NCBI RefSeq assembly: GCF_000819885.1
Contig: NZ_CDBO01000035.1
Span: forward strand, 27,925 to 91,924
Origin: Aeromonas fluvialis
Lineage (GTDB): Bacteria; Pseudomonadota; Gammaproteobacteria; Enterobacterales; Aeromonadaceae
Direction: 5' to 3'
Length of the DNA: 64,000 nucleotides
The position numbers and the translations under genes are program-made. The number at the start of each line of letters is the position of its first letter. Position 1 is the first letter of the stretch. The notes beneath the pieces are model-generated. The model searched no databases, was not told the DNA's origin, and saw nothing but the letters and a program-made list of their open reading frames with translations. Positions 34,705 to 43,860 of this stretch are shown piece by piece.

Positions 34705-36366
34705 CTACGCCCTGTCAGTCCCTGCAGGTAGTTTCCGCAATACCTGCCTAAGGAGTGATTTGATATCCCGTAATTCATCACTTAGCAATGCAACTTGTTG
34801 TTCCAGTGTCAATTCAACCTCTTGCAACAACTCATCCGATAAAAATTTGCCTGCATCGAGATCAAACCACTGTGGCTTGGCCAAGTATGTATTATTAATT
34901 TTTCTGGTTGATGGCGATTGAGCATCACGCAGCTTATCTTGCAGTGCCAGTTTACTCTCATCAGAACCATGGTTGATGAAAACGGTCAAAGGACTAAATT
35001 TTTTCAGATTTTCATTTTGCGGATTCAGAACAAAATCGAGCAAACCGCTCTGGTCAGCATGAGCGGAATAATAGCCTGACATATCAATTAGCCTGGCACT
35101 GCCCTGGTTCTTCCCTGCTGCTTGTAACAGGCTATGACCAGCGGTCCCTTGCGCCTGATATCCAGTCAACAAAATTGCATTTTGGGGATTGTCTTTCAAT
35201 AACTCAAGGTATTCGACTACCGGGCCTGCATTGCACATCCCTGAACTGGCTATAATAATTTTATGGGTAGTGATCGAATCTGCTGGCGTTTTTATTTTCA
35301 TTTTTATGCCAGTATCAATTTTTCTCATTATTTGACGATCAGTCACTATGTTTCGATCGGCAAAAAATTGTTGCAAGCGTTCATTCTCTATAAAACCCAA
35401 TGACTGCAGCAGATCGTCATTCAAATACATATGTTTATTATTAGACGACTTATCGAACAATCTCTCGCTATAAATTTTTGAGATTTTATGCCCCAATGGT
35501 GAATGGACACACCATTCAAAACGTCTTGGTTTTCCATGCTCATCAAAAACGGCATGCCGGTTTAATTCGATAGCTTGCCATATATCACACATCAACTCCT
35601 GGGTTCGATGTAATGAGAAGGCGGGAATAAGTAATATCCCATCCCCAACAAGGCAGACCTCATCAATGACGCGCCATAATGCCGCAAGACGTTGCGCCCT
35701 TGATTTTAACATCGCGTCTCTGGGTCTGCTGCCATAGGTGGATTCAACCACAAGATAATCAGTCTGGGGATAGGGATAATGCTCTGACTTTAACAGCGGT
35801 AAATATTCATGACCATCAATATTACAACCTATATCACCACTGAACATAATAGTACGCCAGGGATCTTCGGGATGATTCGGCTCTTTCCAGGCTATCGAAA
35901 TATGTACCGCACCTAAAATATGACTACTGCGCAGGAAAGTGAATTTTAAACCATCAGTCAGTGACAGCGTTTGTCCCCATTTGAATGGTTGCTCATCGAC
36001 CACGCTCCATGAAATACCATTGAGCAAGGTCAGATCACCACCATTTATTTTCAAGGCATCACGTAACATCACCTCTGCAATTTCTTTGGTTGCCCTGGTC
36101 GCATAGACTTTGCCCGTAAAACCCTGCTCAACCATCTCTGGCAATAAACCACAATGGTCGAGATGTGCATGCGTCAGTAAAACAAAGTTAATCTGTTCAG
36201 GTTGAAAAGGAAAGTAGTTTTTATCCACATCACAATATTGAGGTTCATCCCCTCCTTGATAAGCTCCGCAGTCTACCAAAAATTGTGTATTGGTTGCCGT
36301 ATGATGCAACCATGAGCAAGATCCGCTAACACTATTAACGGCCCCAACAAAATTAACTTTTAACAT
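34705..36366 (-). CDS. MBL-fold beta-CASP/RMMBL nuclease-like protein
   Basis: A 553-residue protein. The metallo-beta-lactamase domain (about 1-210) has the zinc motif THAHLDHCG and later MFSGDIG. A beta-CASP region follows, then the C-terminal RMMBL block (LTGYQAQGTAGHS, YYSAHADQSGLLDF). Relatives include bacterial RNase-like proteins of the CPSF73/YSH1 group, so RNA or DNA cleavage is expected. A helical tail (about 510-545) may mediate contacts. Base composition is more AT-rich than the BREX genes. A terminator separates it from brxL, so it is probably transcribed independently. It is not a standard BREX component. Confidence 0.85.
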   Translation of the reverse strand: MLKVNFVGAVNSVSGSCSWLHHTATNTQFLVDCGAYQGGDEPQYCDVDKNYFPFQPEQINFVLLTHAHLDHCGLLPEMVEQGFTGKVYATRATKEIAEVMLRDALKINGGDLTLLNGISWSVVDEQPFKWGQTLSLTDGLKFTFLRSSHILGAVHISIAWKEPNHPEDPWRTIMFSGDIGCNIDGHEYLPLLKSEHYPYPQTDYLVVESTYGSRPRDAMLKSRAQRLAALWRVIDEVCLVGDGILLIPAFSLHRTQELMCDIWQAIELNRHAVFDEHGKPRRFEWCVHSPLGHKISKIYSERLFDKSSNNKHMYLNDDLLQSLGFIENERLQQFFADRNIVTDRQIMRKIDTGIKMKIKTPADSITTHKIIIASSGMCNAGPVVEYLELLKDNPQNAILLTGYQAQGTAGHSLLQAAGKNQGSARLIDMSGYYSAHADQSGLLDFVLNPQNENLKKFSPLTVFINHGSDESKLALQDKLRDAQSPSTRKINNTYLAKPQWFDLDAGKFLSDELLQEVELTLEQQVALLSDELRDIKSLLRQVLRKLPAGTDRA

Positions 36367-36504
36367 TCAGCTATCCATCCATAGATACGTTGCTGATAAA
36401 AACCTGCCTAAACAGGCGATGTTATCGGGTTAAACTTTACTATTATTCAGTTTCCCCTTATGGAAAACCTTGGCAGGGATCACACATTAATATGATATTT
36501 AATC

Positions 36505-36533
36505 AAAAGGCGAGCACCCTGCTCGCCTTTTTT
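36505..36533 (-). terminator. Terminator of the BREX operon
   Basis: AAAAGGCGAGC ACCCT GCTCGCCTTTTTT lies just downstream of brxL and works on either strand. Confidence 0.9.
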
Positions 36534-36546
36534 CAGCCATGACGGT

Positions 36547-38865
36547 TCACTGCACCCCGAGCGCTTTATACACGGCATCCACCGGATCAGCATAAAAGCT
36601 GATTTGAAACTTGGAGAAGATCTCCGCCGGTACGGTTGGAATATCCGAGGCAGACGCCATCGGCAGCAATACACGTTTTCCGCCACTGTCCATCGCCAGT
36701 TGCAGACTACCGGCCAAATCCTCAACCGGATTGACCACACCGCCTAGCGTCATGTCACCCAGTACCACCATCTGCTCTTGTACCGGCTTGCCCATCAGAA
36801 TGGAACAAAACGCCACCAGCGCAGCCAGACTGGTTTTGGTGCTGGGGCCGGAGTTATGTAGTTCGACCACATGCAAATGGTACTCATGCTCGGAGAATTT
36901 GGCCGTTGCGCTGACCCGATTCAGGTTGCCTTTGAAGTAATCGAAACCGACCCGGATCGCCTCCTTCGCTGGCGTATTGGAACCCAGGCCTGAGGTCGAA
37001 TGCTTGCCATTGCCAGGCGTCATTTGGGTTTCAAAACGATAAAGGCCTAATTGCCCTGCCCCGCCCTTGGTGACCATATGCACCACCCCGGGCTTACCCA
37101 ATCCCTCCGGGATCAACTGGCTGCCACCTTGTTCCGGTACATTGACAAAAAACTCTTCCAACGTCTGATTATCGAGATAGCTGAAATGCACATCAAAAAA
37201 CTCCATACCACCGAGTTTCTTGAGCTGCTCCTTGATACGCCGACGAAGCTCCAGCGCATAGGTCAAACAACGGCGCACATCTTCTTTATCAAACACGCCA
37301 TGGGGATGCAGGAGTTTCAACAACCCGGACACAGTACGACGCACCGCAATTACATCGCGCTGGTTCAGGTTATTACCCAATTTGAAGAAGCGATCGATGG
37401 CATCCGAGAAACTGCGTTTACGCATCTCGCGCATATACTCGGCGAGATAATCGGTGATCAGGCCATAACTGTTGGTAAAAAACTCCGGCCGCATCTTGGG
37501 AATATCCCAACCGGGGATATAGGCATGGAAGCGATCAAAGAAGGCCGTATCGATCATCGCCTCCGGGAACGGCGCCAGCAGATGGCTGGTCTTGACCAGG
37601 GTCTCGACACTCTGGTTAATGTTGCCAACAAAGACCATGGATGCCTTGGCTTCTATCGAATCACGACCACGGGAGAAGGACCCAGAGGCCATGTAATCCT
37701 TCATGATCTGTACGCCGTCTTTATCCTTGAAGGTGATCCCCGCCACCTCATCAAAAGCCACCACATCCCACATGCCCACCAGACCAACCTGGCGCGAACT
37801 CATGTTGTAAAACAGGTTAGCTACCGTTGTCTGCCCACCGGAGACCAACAAGGAGTTGGGTGAACACTCCTTATAGACATGGCTTTTACCCGTCCCCCTC
37901 GGCCCCAGCTCACAGACGTTGTAGTTATTTTCAACAAAGGGGATCATCCGGGTCAGCAGATGCCACTTAACCCGTTGCTGCAAGTTGGTCGGCTCCATGC
38001 CGATGGAGCGGATTAATACATCCAGCCACTGATCAGTATTAAAGTGAGCTCGTGCGGCAAACAGCTCCTCCATATCCATAGAGGGCATCTGGATCGGCTT
38101 TAAGGTAAAAATGGAGAAGGGGGAGATCTTCTGTCCCTCCTCATAGAAGTAATTGAGGGTGATGATGCACCAGATCCCGCCGGTCAGCAGTTTTTCGTTT
38201 TGCTTGACGATATTGGCCGGGATCACCGCATCCTTGATGCCCAGATTAGAGAGCTGCGCCTCGTAAACATCCTTTTTCTGATTGAGTTTGACCCCAACCT
38301 TATCGATCACCTTGAAGCTGCCCCGCTCACGGATCAGTGACTTGACCTTCTCTGCCTCATCGGGGCGCACATAATTCTCGGCCAGGATCTTCTTGACGTT
38401 TTCCAACCCCTCGCGCACCACCTCATCATCATCCGAGGCGCAATACATGCCGAGCAAATATTCCAGCACATAGACAGGCACATTGGCCCCTTCCTTGAGC
38501 TGTTTGGTCAGATCCTTGCGCACTACTTTGCCTTTGAAATAGCGATTCAGGCGCGCATCGAGATCCAGGCTGGCATGCTGCGCCAGCTCATCTGCCGCAC
38601 TTGCCGCACCGGCCGCATCGGCCGCATCGGCAAACGGATAACCAGATATCAAACCGGGCTCGGCACTGTTGTCATAAACATGGCGCTCATCATCACCTGG
38701 CTCACCGCCCGGATACACATCCATCTGCTGGATCAACACATTGTTGGTGATATGGGTAACAGAGGTGGCTGGCTGCTCCGGTTTCTCTTTACCGATATAT
38801 TCGCCTTCAGTGGCACTCATTTCATCGTGTGGCATCGGGTCACTCCAAGGCATGGCCTGAGCCAT
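36547..38865 (-). CDS. brxL: BREX protein BrxL (Lon-like AAA+)
   Basis: The last core BREX-1 gene. BrxL forms AAA+ ring assemblies that act on DNA and is needed for phage restriction. The protein is 772 residues. An Ala/Asp-rich N-terminal extension of about 95 residues precedes the usual start region (LNRYFKGKVVRKDLT). Walker A is GPRGTGKSH (Lys327) and Walker B is VVAFDEVAG. The C-terminal Lon-like domain has Ser675 in NSGPSTKTS. The Lon catalytic Lys motif (GGLKEK) is not evident; NPVEDLAGS stands there. It lies 100 bp after pglZ. Confidence 0.95.
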   Translation of the reverse strand: MAQAMPWSDPMPHDEMSATEGEYIGKEKPEQPATSVTHITNNVLIQQMDVYPGGEPGDDERHVYDNSAEPGLISGYPFADAADAAGAASAADELAQHASLDLDARLNRYFKGKVVRKDLTKQLKEGANVPVYVLEYLLGMYCASDDDEVVREGLENVKKILAENYVRPDEAEKVKSLIRERGSFKVIDKVGVKLNQKKDVYEAQLSNLGIKDAVIPANIVKQNEKLLTGGIWCIITLNYFYEEGQKISPFSIFTLKPIQMPSMDMEELFAARAHFNTDQWLDVLIRSIGMEPTNLQQRVKWHLLTRMIPFVENNYNVCELGPRGTGKSHVYKECSPNSLLVSGGQTTVANLFYNMSSRQVGLVGMWDVVAFDEVAGITFKDKDGVQIMKDYMASGSFSRGRDSIEAKASMVFVGNINQSVETLVKTSHLLAPFPEAMIDTAFFDRFHAYIPGWDIPKMRPEFFTNSYGLITDYLAEYMREMRKRSFSDAIDRFFKLGNNLNQRDVIAVRRTVSGLLKLLHPHGVFDKEDVRRCLTYALELRRRIKEQLKKLGGMEFFDVHFSYLDNQTLEEFFVNVPEQGGSQLIPEGLGKPGVVHMVTKGGAGQLGLYRFETQMTPGNGKHSTSGLGSNTPAKEAIRVGFDYFKGNLNRVSATAKFSEHEYHLHVVELHNSGPSTKTSLAALVAFCSILMGKPVQEQMVVLGDMTLGGVVNPVEDLAGSLQLAMDSGGKRVLLPMASASDIPTVPAEIFSKFQISFYADPVDAVYKALGVQ

Positions 38866-38908
38866 GCCTTATTTCATCAATAAAAGTTCAAGACGTTCGG
38901 GATCATCA

Positions 38909-38950
38909 CTGACAAATAGTCGCTGACAAATCGTCTCTGACAAATCGTCT
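38909..38950. repeat. Three tandem 14-bp repeats between pglZ and brxL
   Basis: Three abutting copies: CTGACAAATAGTCG, CTGACAAATCGTCT, CTGACAAATCGTCT. They fill part of the 100-bp gap before brxL. They could be an operator, an RNA element or slippage product. Confidence 0.85.
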
Positions 38951-38965
38951 CAACAACGTCCGACA

Positions 38966-41614
38966 TTAAAAACCGAAGTCGTTCTGGATCGCCAGATCAA
39001 TGGTCACCGGGTAGCGGGCCAGCTCAATGCCATCCTCATCATCTTCCAGCAGCAACAAATAGTGCGCCTTGCGGTCAAAATCGGTACCGGTAAGTTTCAA
39101 GCGAACATCCTGTTGGCGCTGCTCAAGGGTGCCGGAAGTCGCATCAAAGCTGAGCTTCTCGATAGCGGATACCCGCTGTCCATTGGCATCCATCACCACA
39201 AAACGCACCGTGCGCGGCTTATGTCGATCATCCACGGCATCGGTCTGCAGAAACCGGATCTTGTCGATGGCATTGACCAACTTGATGGGCTGATAGGCAG
39301 GTACAATATTCACCTTGCTCTTCTCATGTTGTGCCTGTTTTTTGCCACGGAGCTCCTGAACTTCAAGCACCGGCACACAGATCTCCTGCAACATGGCCCC
39401 GCCATGCACAAAACGCGCACCGCCGACAAAATGGAAACGGCTTACCCCCTTGGGCAGCCAGAATCCGACATCGGAATCTCCGCCGACCGTATCGCTGATC
39501 CGGCCCTGCCAGACATCATCATTAACAGGCAACTGCCGCCCGATCAGATAGCGTTTTTTGGCCTCAAGCGTGCCAGCAGGCTCTGCCTGCAGTTGCGCTT
39601 TGACCCCACTTTCCGGCGCCTCACGCTGGAACAAGAACCCATGATCTGCCGTGACGATGACCCGGGTAACACCAAAACCATTGATGATCTTGCTGACCAG
39701 ATTATTGAGCTCATCGATGGCCTTACGCACTGCCGCAAATGTCTGCTGCTCGGTCGCCTGCTTGTCACCGATGGCATCAATCACATCGTGATAGACATAG
39801 ATCACCCGAGCATCGCCAATCGCTTCATTGGCCTGAGCGCGGGTCCAACCTTGCAGCGACTTCGCTGATATCGCAATGCCCCCCACTTTGGCCAAAATTG
39901 CGCTGCGATTATCTAATCCAGCACTACTTTGACCATCCACCAATACGGTCGCACTCCCTTGCGCATAATCAATCTGCTGATGGGGTAACAGGGCAGCCAT
40001 CCCGAGCTGAGTGTAACTGGGCAACACACCCAGCTGACTAGTGATCTTGGCGGCAAAACGCTTGGCCTCGTTGATCTGCCCCTGCAACTCATGGGCAACC
40101 TCATAGCGCAGCGCATCACTGATGATCACAAACTGCCGCTTTACCCCAGCCTGGGCAAAACGCGGCTTAACAACGGTATCGTAGAATCGTGCTTGTACTG
40201 GTACGCCCAACTCCCAGCGTGCCAGCAGTTGCTGCTTGGCCAGCAATCCATCCCATGCCAAGCCAAGCTGGTAGAGGTACCAGTTAACATAGAGCTCTTC
40301 GATCTTGTCGGCCAAGGTGGCCAACACCTCGACAGCCTGCCCCTGTACATGCAGCAATGCCTCATTGAAGAGGCGATAGGCCGCATCAAACTGGAACAGC
40401 CCGGTTTCATACGCCTGATACATGGCACCTGACGATGAAAAATGAAAACCATCCGGGTAGTGTCTGCGCAGTTCCAACAGATTTTCAGCATGCTGCAGCG
40501 CCTGATAAAGATAGGCATACTTGGGGTCGAACCCGGGCCAAAAGCCCTGACGACGGCGCGAGATGAGCTGACTAAAGTCGCTGCGACTCAAACCGAGATC
40601 GCCCCCCATCAATCCAGCAACCAACTCTCGGATCACCGCCTGCTCAACCGCCTCAAAACTGGTCACCTCTGCCCAACACCAGACCTCTTGAGTCGTCAGG
40701 CTATTCAAGCGGTTTGACAACTCAAGCTGGGTCGCCACCTCGTGTGAAAGCTGGGCAAACGCCCCCCGGTGTTGCACAGAATCGTGCCAGCCCGCCAACA
40801 AGGCCATGGCGTTGGCGCGGCCGGTTGGCGTCGCCAGCAACTGCGATTGCAACCAAGCCGGGCGCTGCTCCTGCTTGGTCACCGCCAGCAACTCATAACT
40901 CTCACTGGCAAACAGCTTGCGGATAAACTCCCGCAACGAAGGGGTATTGCCGTCGGCGACCTGATACCCGTAATCCCGTTCTAACCACTGCCAAAGGCTC
41001 GGCAGCAACCCATGTTGCTCAAGTGGTGCCAGAGCATCTGCGGGCTCAAGGTGAGTATCCAACAGGCGAGCGCCCAGCTCCCTGACCACCTCGGCCAGCT
41101 GGGCATGGCAGCCCAGCAACACACTGATCATCTTGAGATCGAGCGACAGCGCATCTTCCACCCCACTGCGCCCATCCAGACGACGCTTGAGCGCGGTGGT
41201 GCGCTCCTTGCTGGCAAAAAAGCGCCGGCGCGACGCGATATAATCTCGCAGCGCCATATTGGCCAGCCCCAGCTCATTGAGCAGGATTGACGCCGCATCG
41301 GCATAAAACGTCGCGCTATAGCGGCGCATATCGAGCAGCCAATCTTTGGCTGCTGCAGGCTCAAGGCTTGGCCAGTAGAGCAGAAATGGCGTGGTCGGCT
41401 CATCGAGTTCTATGCGCCTTCTCACCTGTAATTGGGAGTGCTGTGACATGTTGAGCACCACCACAGGCTGGCCTTCGCGGGTCAAACCGGCCTGGGGATC
41501 GGCAAGCTCTGCCAGCTGTGCTGTAAAGCTCTGCTCGGGATCATGCCAAAAGACGATCCGACTTTGCTGAAACTTCTTGTTAAGCCCGTTTTGTAGTTGG
41601 GTGATATCCATCAA
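38966..41614 (-). CDS. pglZ: BREX-1 protein PglZ
   Basis: Core BREX phosphodiesterase-like protein of the alkaline phosphatase superfamily, 882 residues. The metal-binding signatures are visible: VIISDALRYEV with Asp500 and VIVTADHGFLF further on. The N-terminus (QSRIVFWHDPEQSF) is typical of PglZ. It sits downstream of the DUF4435 gene with a 14-bp gap and upstream of brxL. PglZ is the signature protein by which BREX loci are recognised. Confidence 0.96.
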   Translation of the reverse strand: MMDITQLQNGLNKKFQQSRIVFWHDPEQSFTAQLAELADPQAGLTREGQPVVVLNMSQHSQLQVRRRIELDEPTTPFLLYWPSLEPAAAKDWLLDMRRYSATFYADAASILLNELGLANMALRDYIASRRRFFASKERTTALKRRLDGRSGVEDALSLDLKMISVLLGCHAQLAEVVRELGARLLDTHLEPADALAPLEQHGLLPSLWQWLERDYGYQVADGNTPSLREFIRKLFASESYELLAVTKQEQRPAWLQSQLLATPTGRANAMALLAGWHDSVQHRGAFAQLSHEVATQLELSNRLNSLTTQEVWCWAEVTSFEAVEQAVIRELVAGLMGGDLGLSRSDFSQLISRRRQGFWPGFDPKYAYLYQALQHAENLLELRRHYPDGFHFSSSGAMYQAYETGLFQFDAAYRLFNEALLHVQGQAVEVLATLADKIEELYVNWYLYQLGLAWDGLLAKQQLLARWELGVPVQARFYDTVVKPRFAQAGVKRQFVIISDALRYEVAHELQGQINEAKRFAAKITSQLGVLPSYTQLGMAALLPHQQIDYAQGSATVLVDGQSSAGLDNRSAILAKVGGIAISAKSLQGWTRAQANEAIGDARVIYVYHDVIDAIGDKQATEQQTFAAVRKAIDELNNLVSKIINGFGVTRVIVTADHGFLFQREAPESGVKAQLQAEPAGTLEAKKRYLIGRQLPVNDDVWQGRISDTVGGDSDVGFWLPKGVSRFHFVGGARFVHGGAMLQEICVPVLEVQELRGKKQAQHEKSKVNIVPAYQPIKLVNAIDKIRFLQTDAVDDRHKPRTVRFVVMDANGQRVSAIEKLSFDATSGTLEQRQQDVRLKLTGTDFDRKAHYLLLLEDDEDGIELARYPVTIDLAIQNDFGF

Positions 41615-41628
41615 TACATCTCAAAAAT

Positions 41629-42450
41629 TTATTGAAGCAGGCCCATTTTTTGCCAAAGAGGGCGAAGATCTGCTGGGGGCTGAGCGCTCTGTAAGAGACG
41701 ATTCTGACGCTCATTCGCCTTGGCTTGCTCACCGAGCAATTGAGTTAAGGATTCATGGACTACGCTCGGGAAGAACTGCTTACCATGAACCCCGCATTGA
41801 AATTGCTGTGATACTGGCCAAGCCATCACCTCCGCTAAGCGGGCCTGGTAGTCAACCCATATTGGCTCAGGCGATAAATACTGATGCCATTCATTCAGTG
41901 TTTGCCGGATGGCTTGCTCATCTCCCGCCTGTTGAATATCGAGTAACCGCTCCTTAAAGCCCAGCGCACGCAGTCCTTCCCACAATGGGTTGATCACCTG
42001 CCATAGTGCCCCGTGCAGGCGCCATATAGGCAAATTATCTGTAATGGCCGAATATAATGCCTGATAGCCACCCTCGATTTTCTGCTGCTGTCCAGGTGGC
42101 AACATTGCCCAGAGTTCTTCAGGATCACACAGATAATTTTCCAAACAAAATCGTGGAAGAATCCAGAGATTCGGGAGTGCGCGTTGCTTGTCCGCAATCA
42201 CCTCTGCAGTCCATTCATCGCGGTCAACCACACCAATCCAATTGGGCTCACGTGCCAGCAGTTCTAGTACGTTGGCCTTCTTCTGCGCGTCGGCAACGAC
42301 CCAGCTGTTTTCCCAGGTTACATCCACTTTCCCCAACCAGGCACTGAAAGCCTGAATGTCATCGGGTCCTTCAACCAACAAGACCCGCTTGCCGGTTGCA
42401 CCGACATATTGCTGTTTAATCTTGGTCTGCAGGTTATCCAGCCGACTCAT
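41629..42450 (-). CDS. DUF4435/TOPRIM protein, PARIS AriB-like
   Basis: A 273-residue protein with a TOPRIM fold signature: the glutamate in VLLVEGPDD (Glu27) and the metal-binding DxD in GVVDRDEW (Asp76, Asp78). This is the DUF4435 family, which includes AriB, the toxic nuclease effector of the PARIS anti-phage system. Its ATG overlaps the stop of the partner ATPase (ATGA), so the two are co-made. It lies inside BREX, just before pglZ. The exact PARIS assignment is inferred from architecture. Confidence 0.8.
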   Translation of the reverse strand: MSRLDNLQTKIKQQYVGATGKRVLLVEGPDDIQAFSAWLGKVDVTWENSWVVADAQKKANVLELLAREPNWIGVVDRDEWTAEVIADKQRALPNLWILPRFCLENYLCDPEELWAMLPPGQQQKIEGGYQALYSAITDNLPIWRLHGALWQVINPLWEGLRALGFKERLLDIQQAGDEQAIRQTLNEWHQYLSPEPIWVDYQARLAEVMAWPVSQQFQCGVHGKQFFPSVVHESLTQLLGEQAKANERQNRLLQSAQPPADLRPLWQKMGLLQ

Positions 42451-43508
42451 GCTTGTTCCCCCTGCAGCTCAATCCGCAGTCCTTGCTGTTCATAACGCTG
42501 CCAGATATCGACACTGTGGGAAGTCACAATGAGCTGTCCCTGCCTGTCTGCTACCAGCTTCTCAAGATTGGCCAGCAATCCGCTGACCAGTGAGGGATGC
42601 AGATAAAGGTCCGGTTCATCAATAAGCACGATACCACCGGGTTGTAACCAGCGGCTGATGAGATAGACGAGGATCAATACCTGATGCTCACCAGCACTCA
42701 GTTCATCGAGCGAATGACGTGCCCCGCGCTGCCCCTTGATCTTGACACTCAGACGATTCTCACCCGGGACCATATCCGACTCGATCTCCTTGCCTTGCAA
42801 GAACAGGTTCAGATTACGCAGCACTTCATGGAATTTATGCAATTGGGTGGTTTTAAGGGCAATCAAAGAGGGCTCTAACTGCCCCTTCCAATCCTCGCTG
42901 ACTTGATAACGGGTCAGCCAGCGCTGACTCAGCAGGTCTGGTTCAGGTGACCCAACATTGCGTCTTGGATTAACCCAGCGCCGCTCTTCTGCATCGAGAT
43001 AGATAAGATTGGGCACGTCAACCTTATCGTAGCTAAGCAACATACGCCTGCGCTGTTCGGTTAGCTTATCGAGCCAGTGCACTTCGGATAACAGCAGACT
43101 GCGTTTAACAATCTTCGAGCTGTTCGTGTGTTCGAATGACTCGCCCAACCATTGCACGTCAGGATGTTTTTCAAGCAACTCATCGACCCATGACGCTGCA
43201 CCAAACACCAAACCAACTGGCTCAGTAGTAAAAGGCTCCAACTTGTTAACAATCACCGCAACACCCTGCCAGCGTTGCAACCAAACACTGGCTACATGTT
43301 TGGCTGGCAAATGTTTACGATGCTCGAGCCACCAGCCTGCAGCTTCCCACAACATGGCTATCGCCCGTAACACGGTTGATTTACCACAACCATTGGGGCC
43401 GGTAAGCAACACCTGAGAATGTGCGCCACCCCGCCAATCATCTCGCAGATCGAGGTGTGAATGCGTCAGTGGCCCGACACCGTTCAGGTAGAGATGGGTG
43501 ATATGCAT
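42447..43508 (-). CDS. AAA/ABC-type ATPase, PARIS AriA-like partner
   Basis: A 353-residue SMC/OLD-like ATPase. Walker A is LLTGPNGCGKST (37-45), the signature is DELSAGEHQVL, Walker B is GIVLIDEPDLYLHPS and the switch His is in VTSHSVD. It has no TOPRIM domain of its own; the overlapping DUF4435 gene supplies it. In PARIS an ATPase scaffold holds the TOPRIM effector until an anti-restriction protein is sensed. AriA proteins are usually longer, so this may be a relative rather than a classical AriA. Confidence 0.8.
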   Translation of the reverse strand: MHITHLYLNGVGPLTHSHLDLRDDWRGGAHSQVLLTGPNGCGKSTVLRAIAMLWEAAGWWLEHRKHLPAKHVASVWLQRWQGVAVIVNKLEPFTTEPVGLVFGAASWVDELLEKHPDVQWLGESFEHTNSSKIVKRSLLLSEVHWLDKLTEQRRRMLLSYDKVDVPNLIYLDAEERRWVNPRRNVGSPEPDLLSQRWLTRYQVSEDWKGQLEPSLIALKTTQLHKFHEVLRNLNLFLQGKEIESDMVPGENRLSVKIKGQRGARHSLDELSAGEHQVLILVYLISRWLQPGGIVLIDEPDLYLHPSLVSGLLANLEKLVADRQGQLIVTSHSVDIWQRYEQQGLRIELQGEQA

Positions 43509-43604
43509 AGGTTGTGGTCCTCCAAAATCCGAAGCGCCATTCTAACGTGTTTGCTCGTCCGTATCTGTAACAGCGTCCCTGGCCACAGCGAAAAGTAACG
43601 CAAG

Positions 43605-43628
43605 CAGGCGTCAGCGAACTGACGCCTG
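43605..43628 (-). terminator. Perfect 10-bp hairpin after the pglX-tail relic
   Basis: CAGGCGTCAG and CTGACGCCTG enclose a 4-nt loop reading TTCG on the minus strand. It lies just past the pglX-like tail, as another hairpin (45644-45671) lies past the true pglX. There is no T run, so termination is uncertain. Confidence 0.55.
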
Positions 43629-43642
43629 AACATCAAACGGTC

Positions 43643-43750
43643 ATTGTTATCAGCAGTGATGGTTTTCACATCGTTGAACAAGGAGCCGCAGTTAACCTTG
43701 CTCCCATGATCGAGATCCTGGGGGATGCTGATCTGTACGTAGATCTTGGA
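43643..43750 (-). pseudogene. Diverged copy of the pglX 3' end
   Basis: In the minus frame this encodes IYVQISIPQDLDHGSKVNCG followed by SLFNDVKTITADNND. That parallels the true PglX C-terminus IRLDLDDGVKVNYGKFGTLL followed by SDVKAITGDKGE. The DNA also aligns (GTGATGG-TTT-ACATC core). Only about 36 residues remain. It lies after the YaaW-like pair and before the PARIS-like pair. Confidence 0.75.
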
Positions 43751-43860
43751 GTCATCGTCTGGTGTACGTCGACATACCCCACCTGTGATCCGGGCATAAA
43801 GAGACAGGTGAGCCACCTGCCTCTACTTTTGATAACCTCGGATCGCCCCGTGTGATGTCA

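Noticed and set aside
38909..38950. Tandem 14-bp repeats as a CRISPR array
   Set aside because: The units abut with no spacers, are too short, and there are no cas genes in the window.
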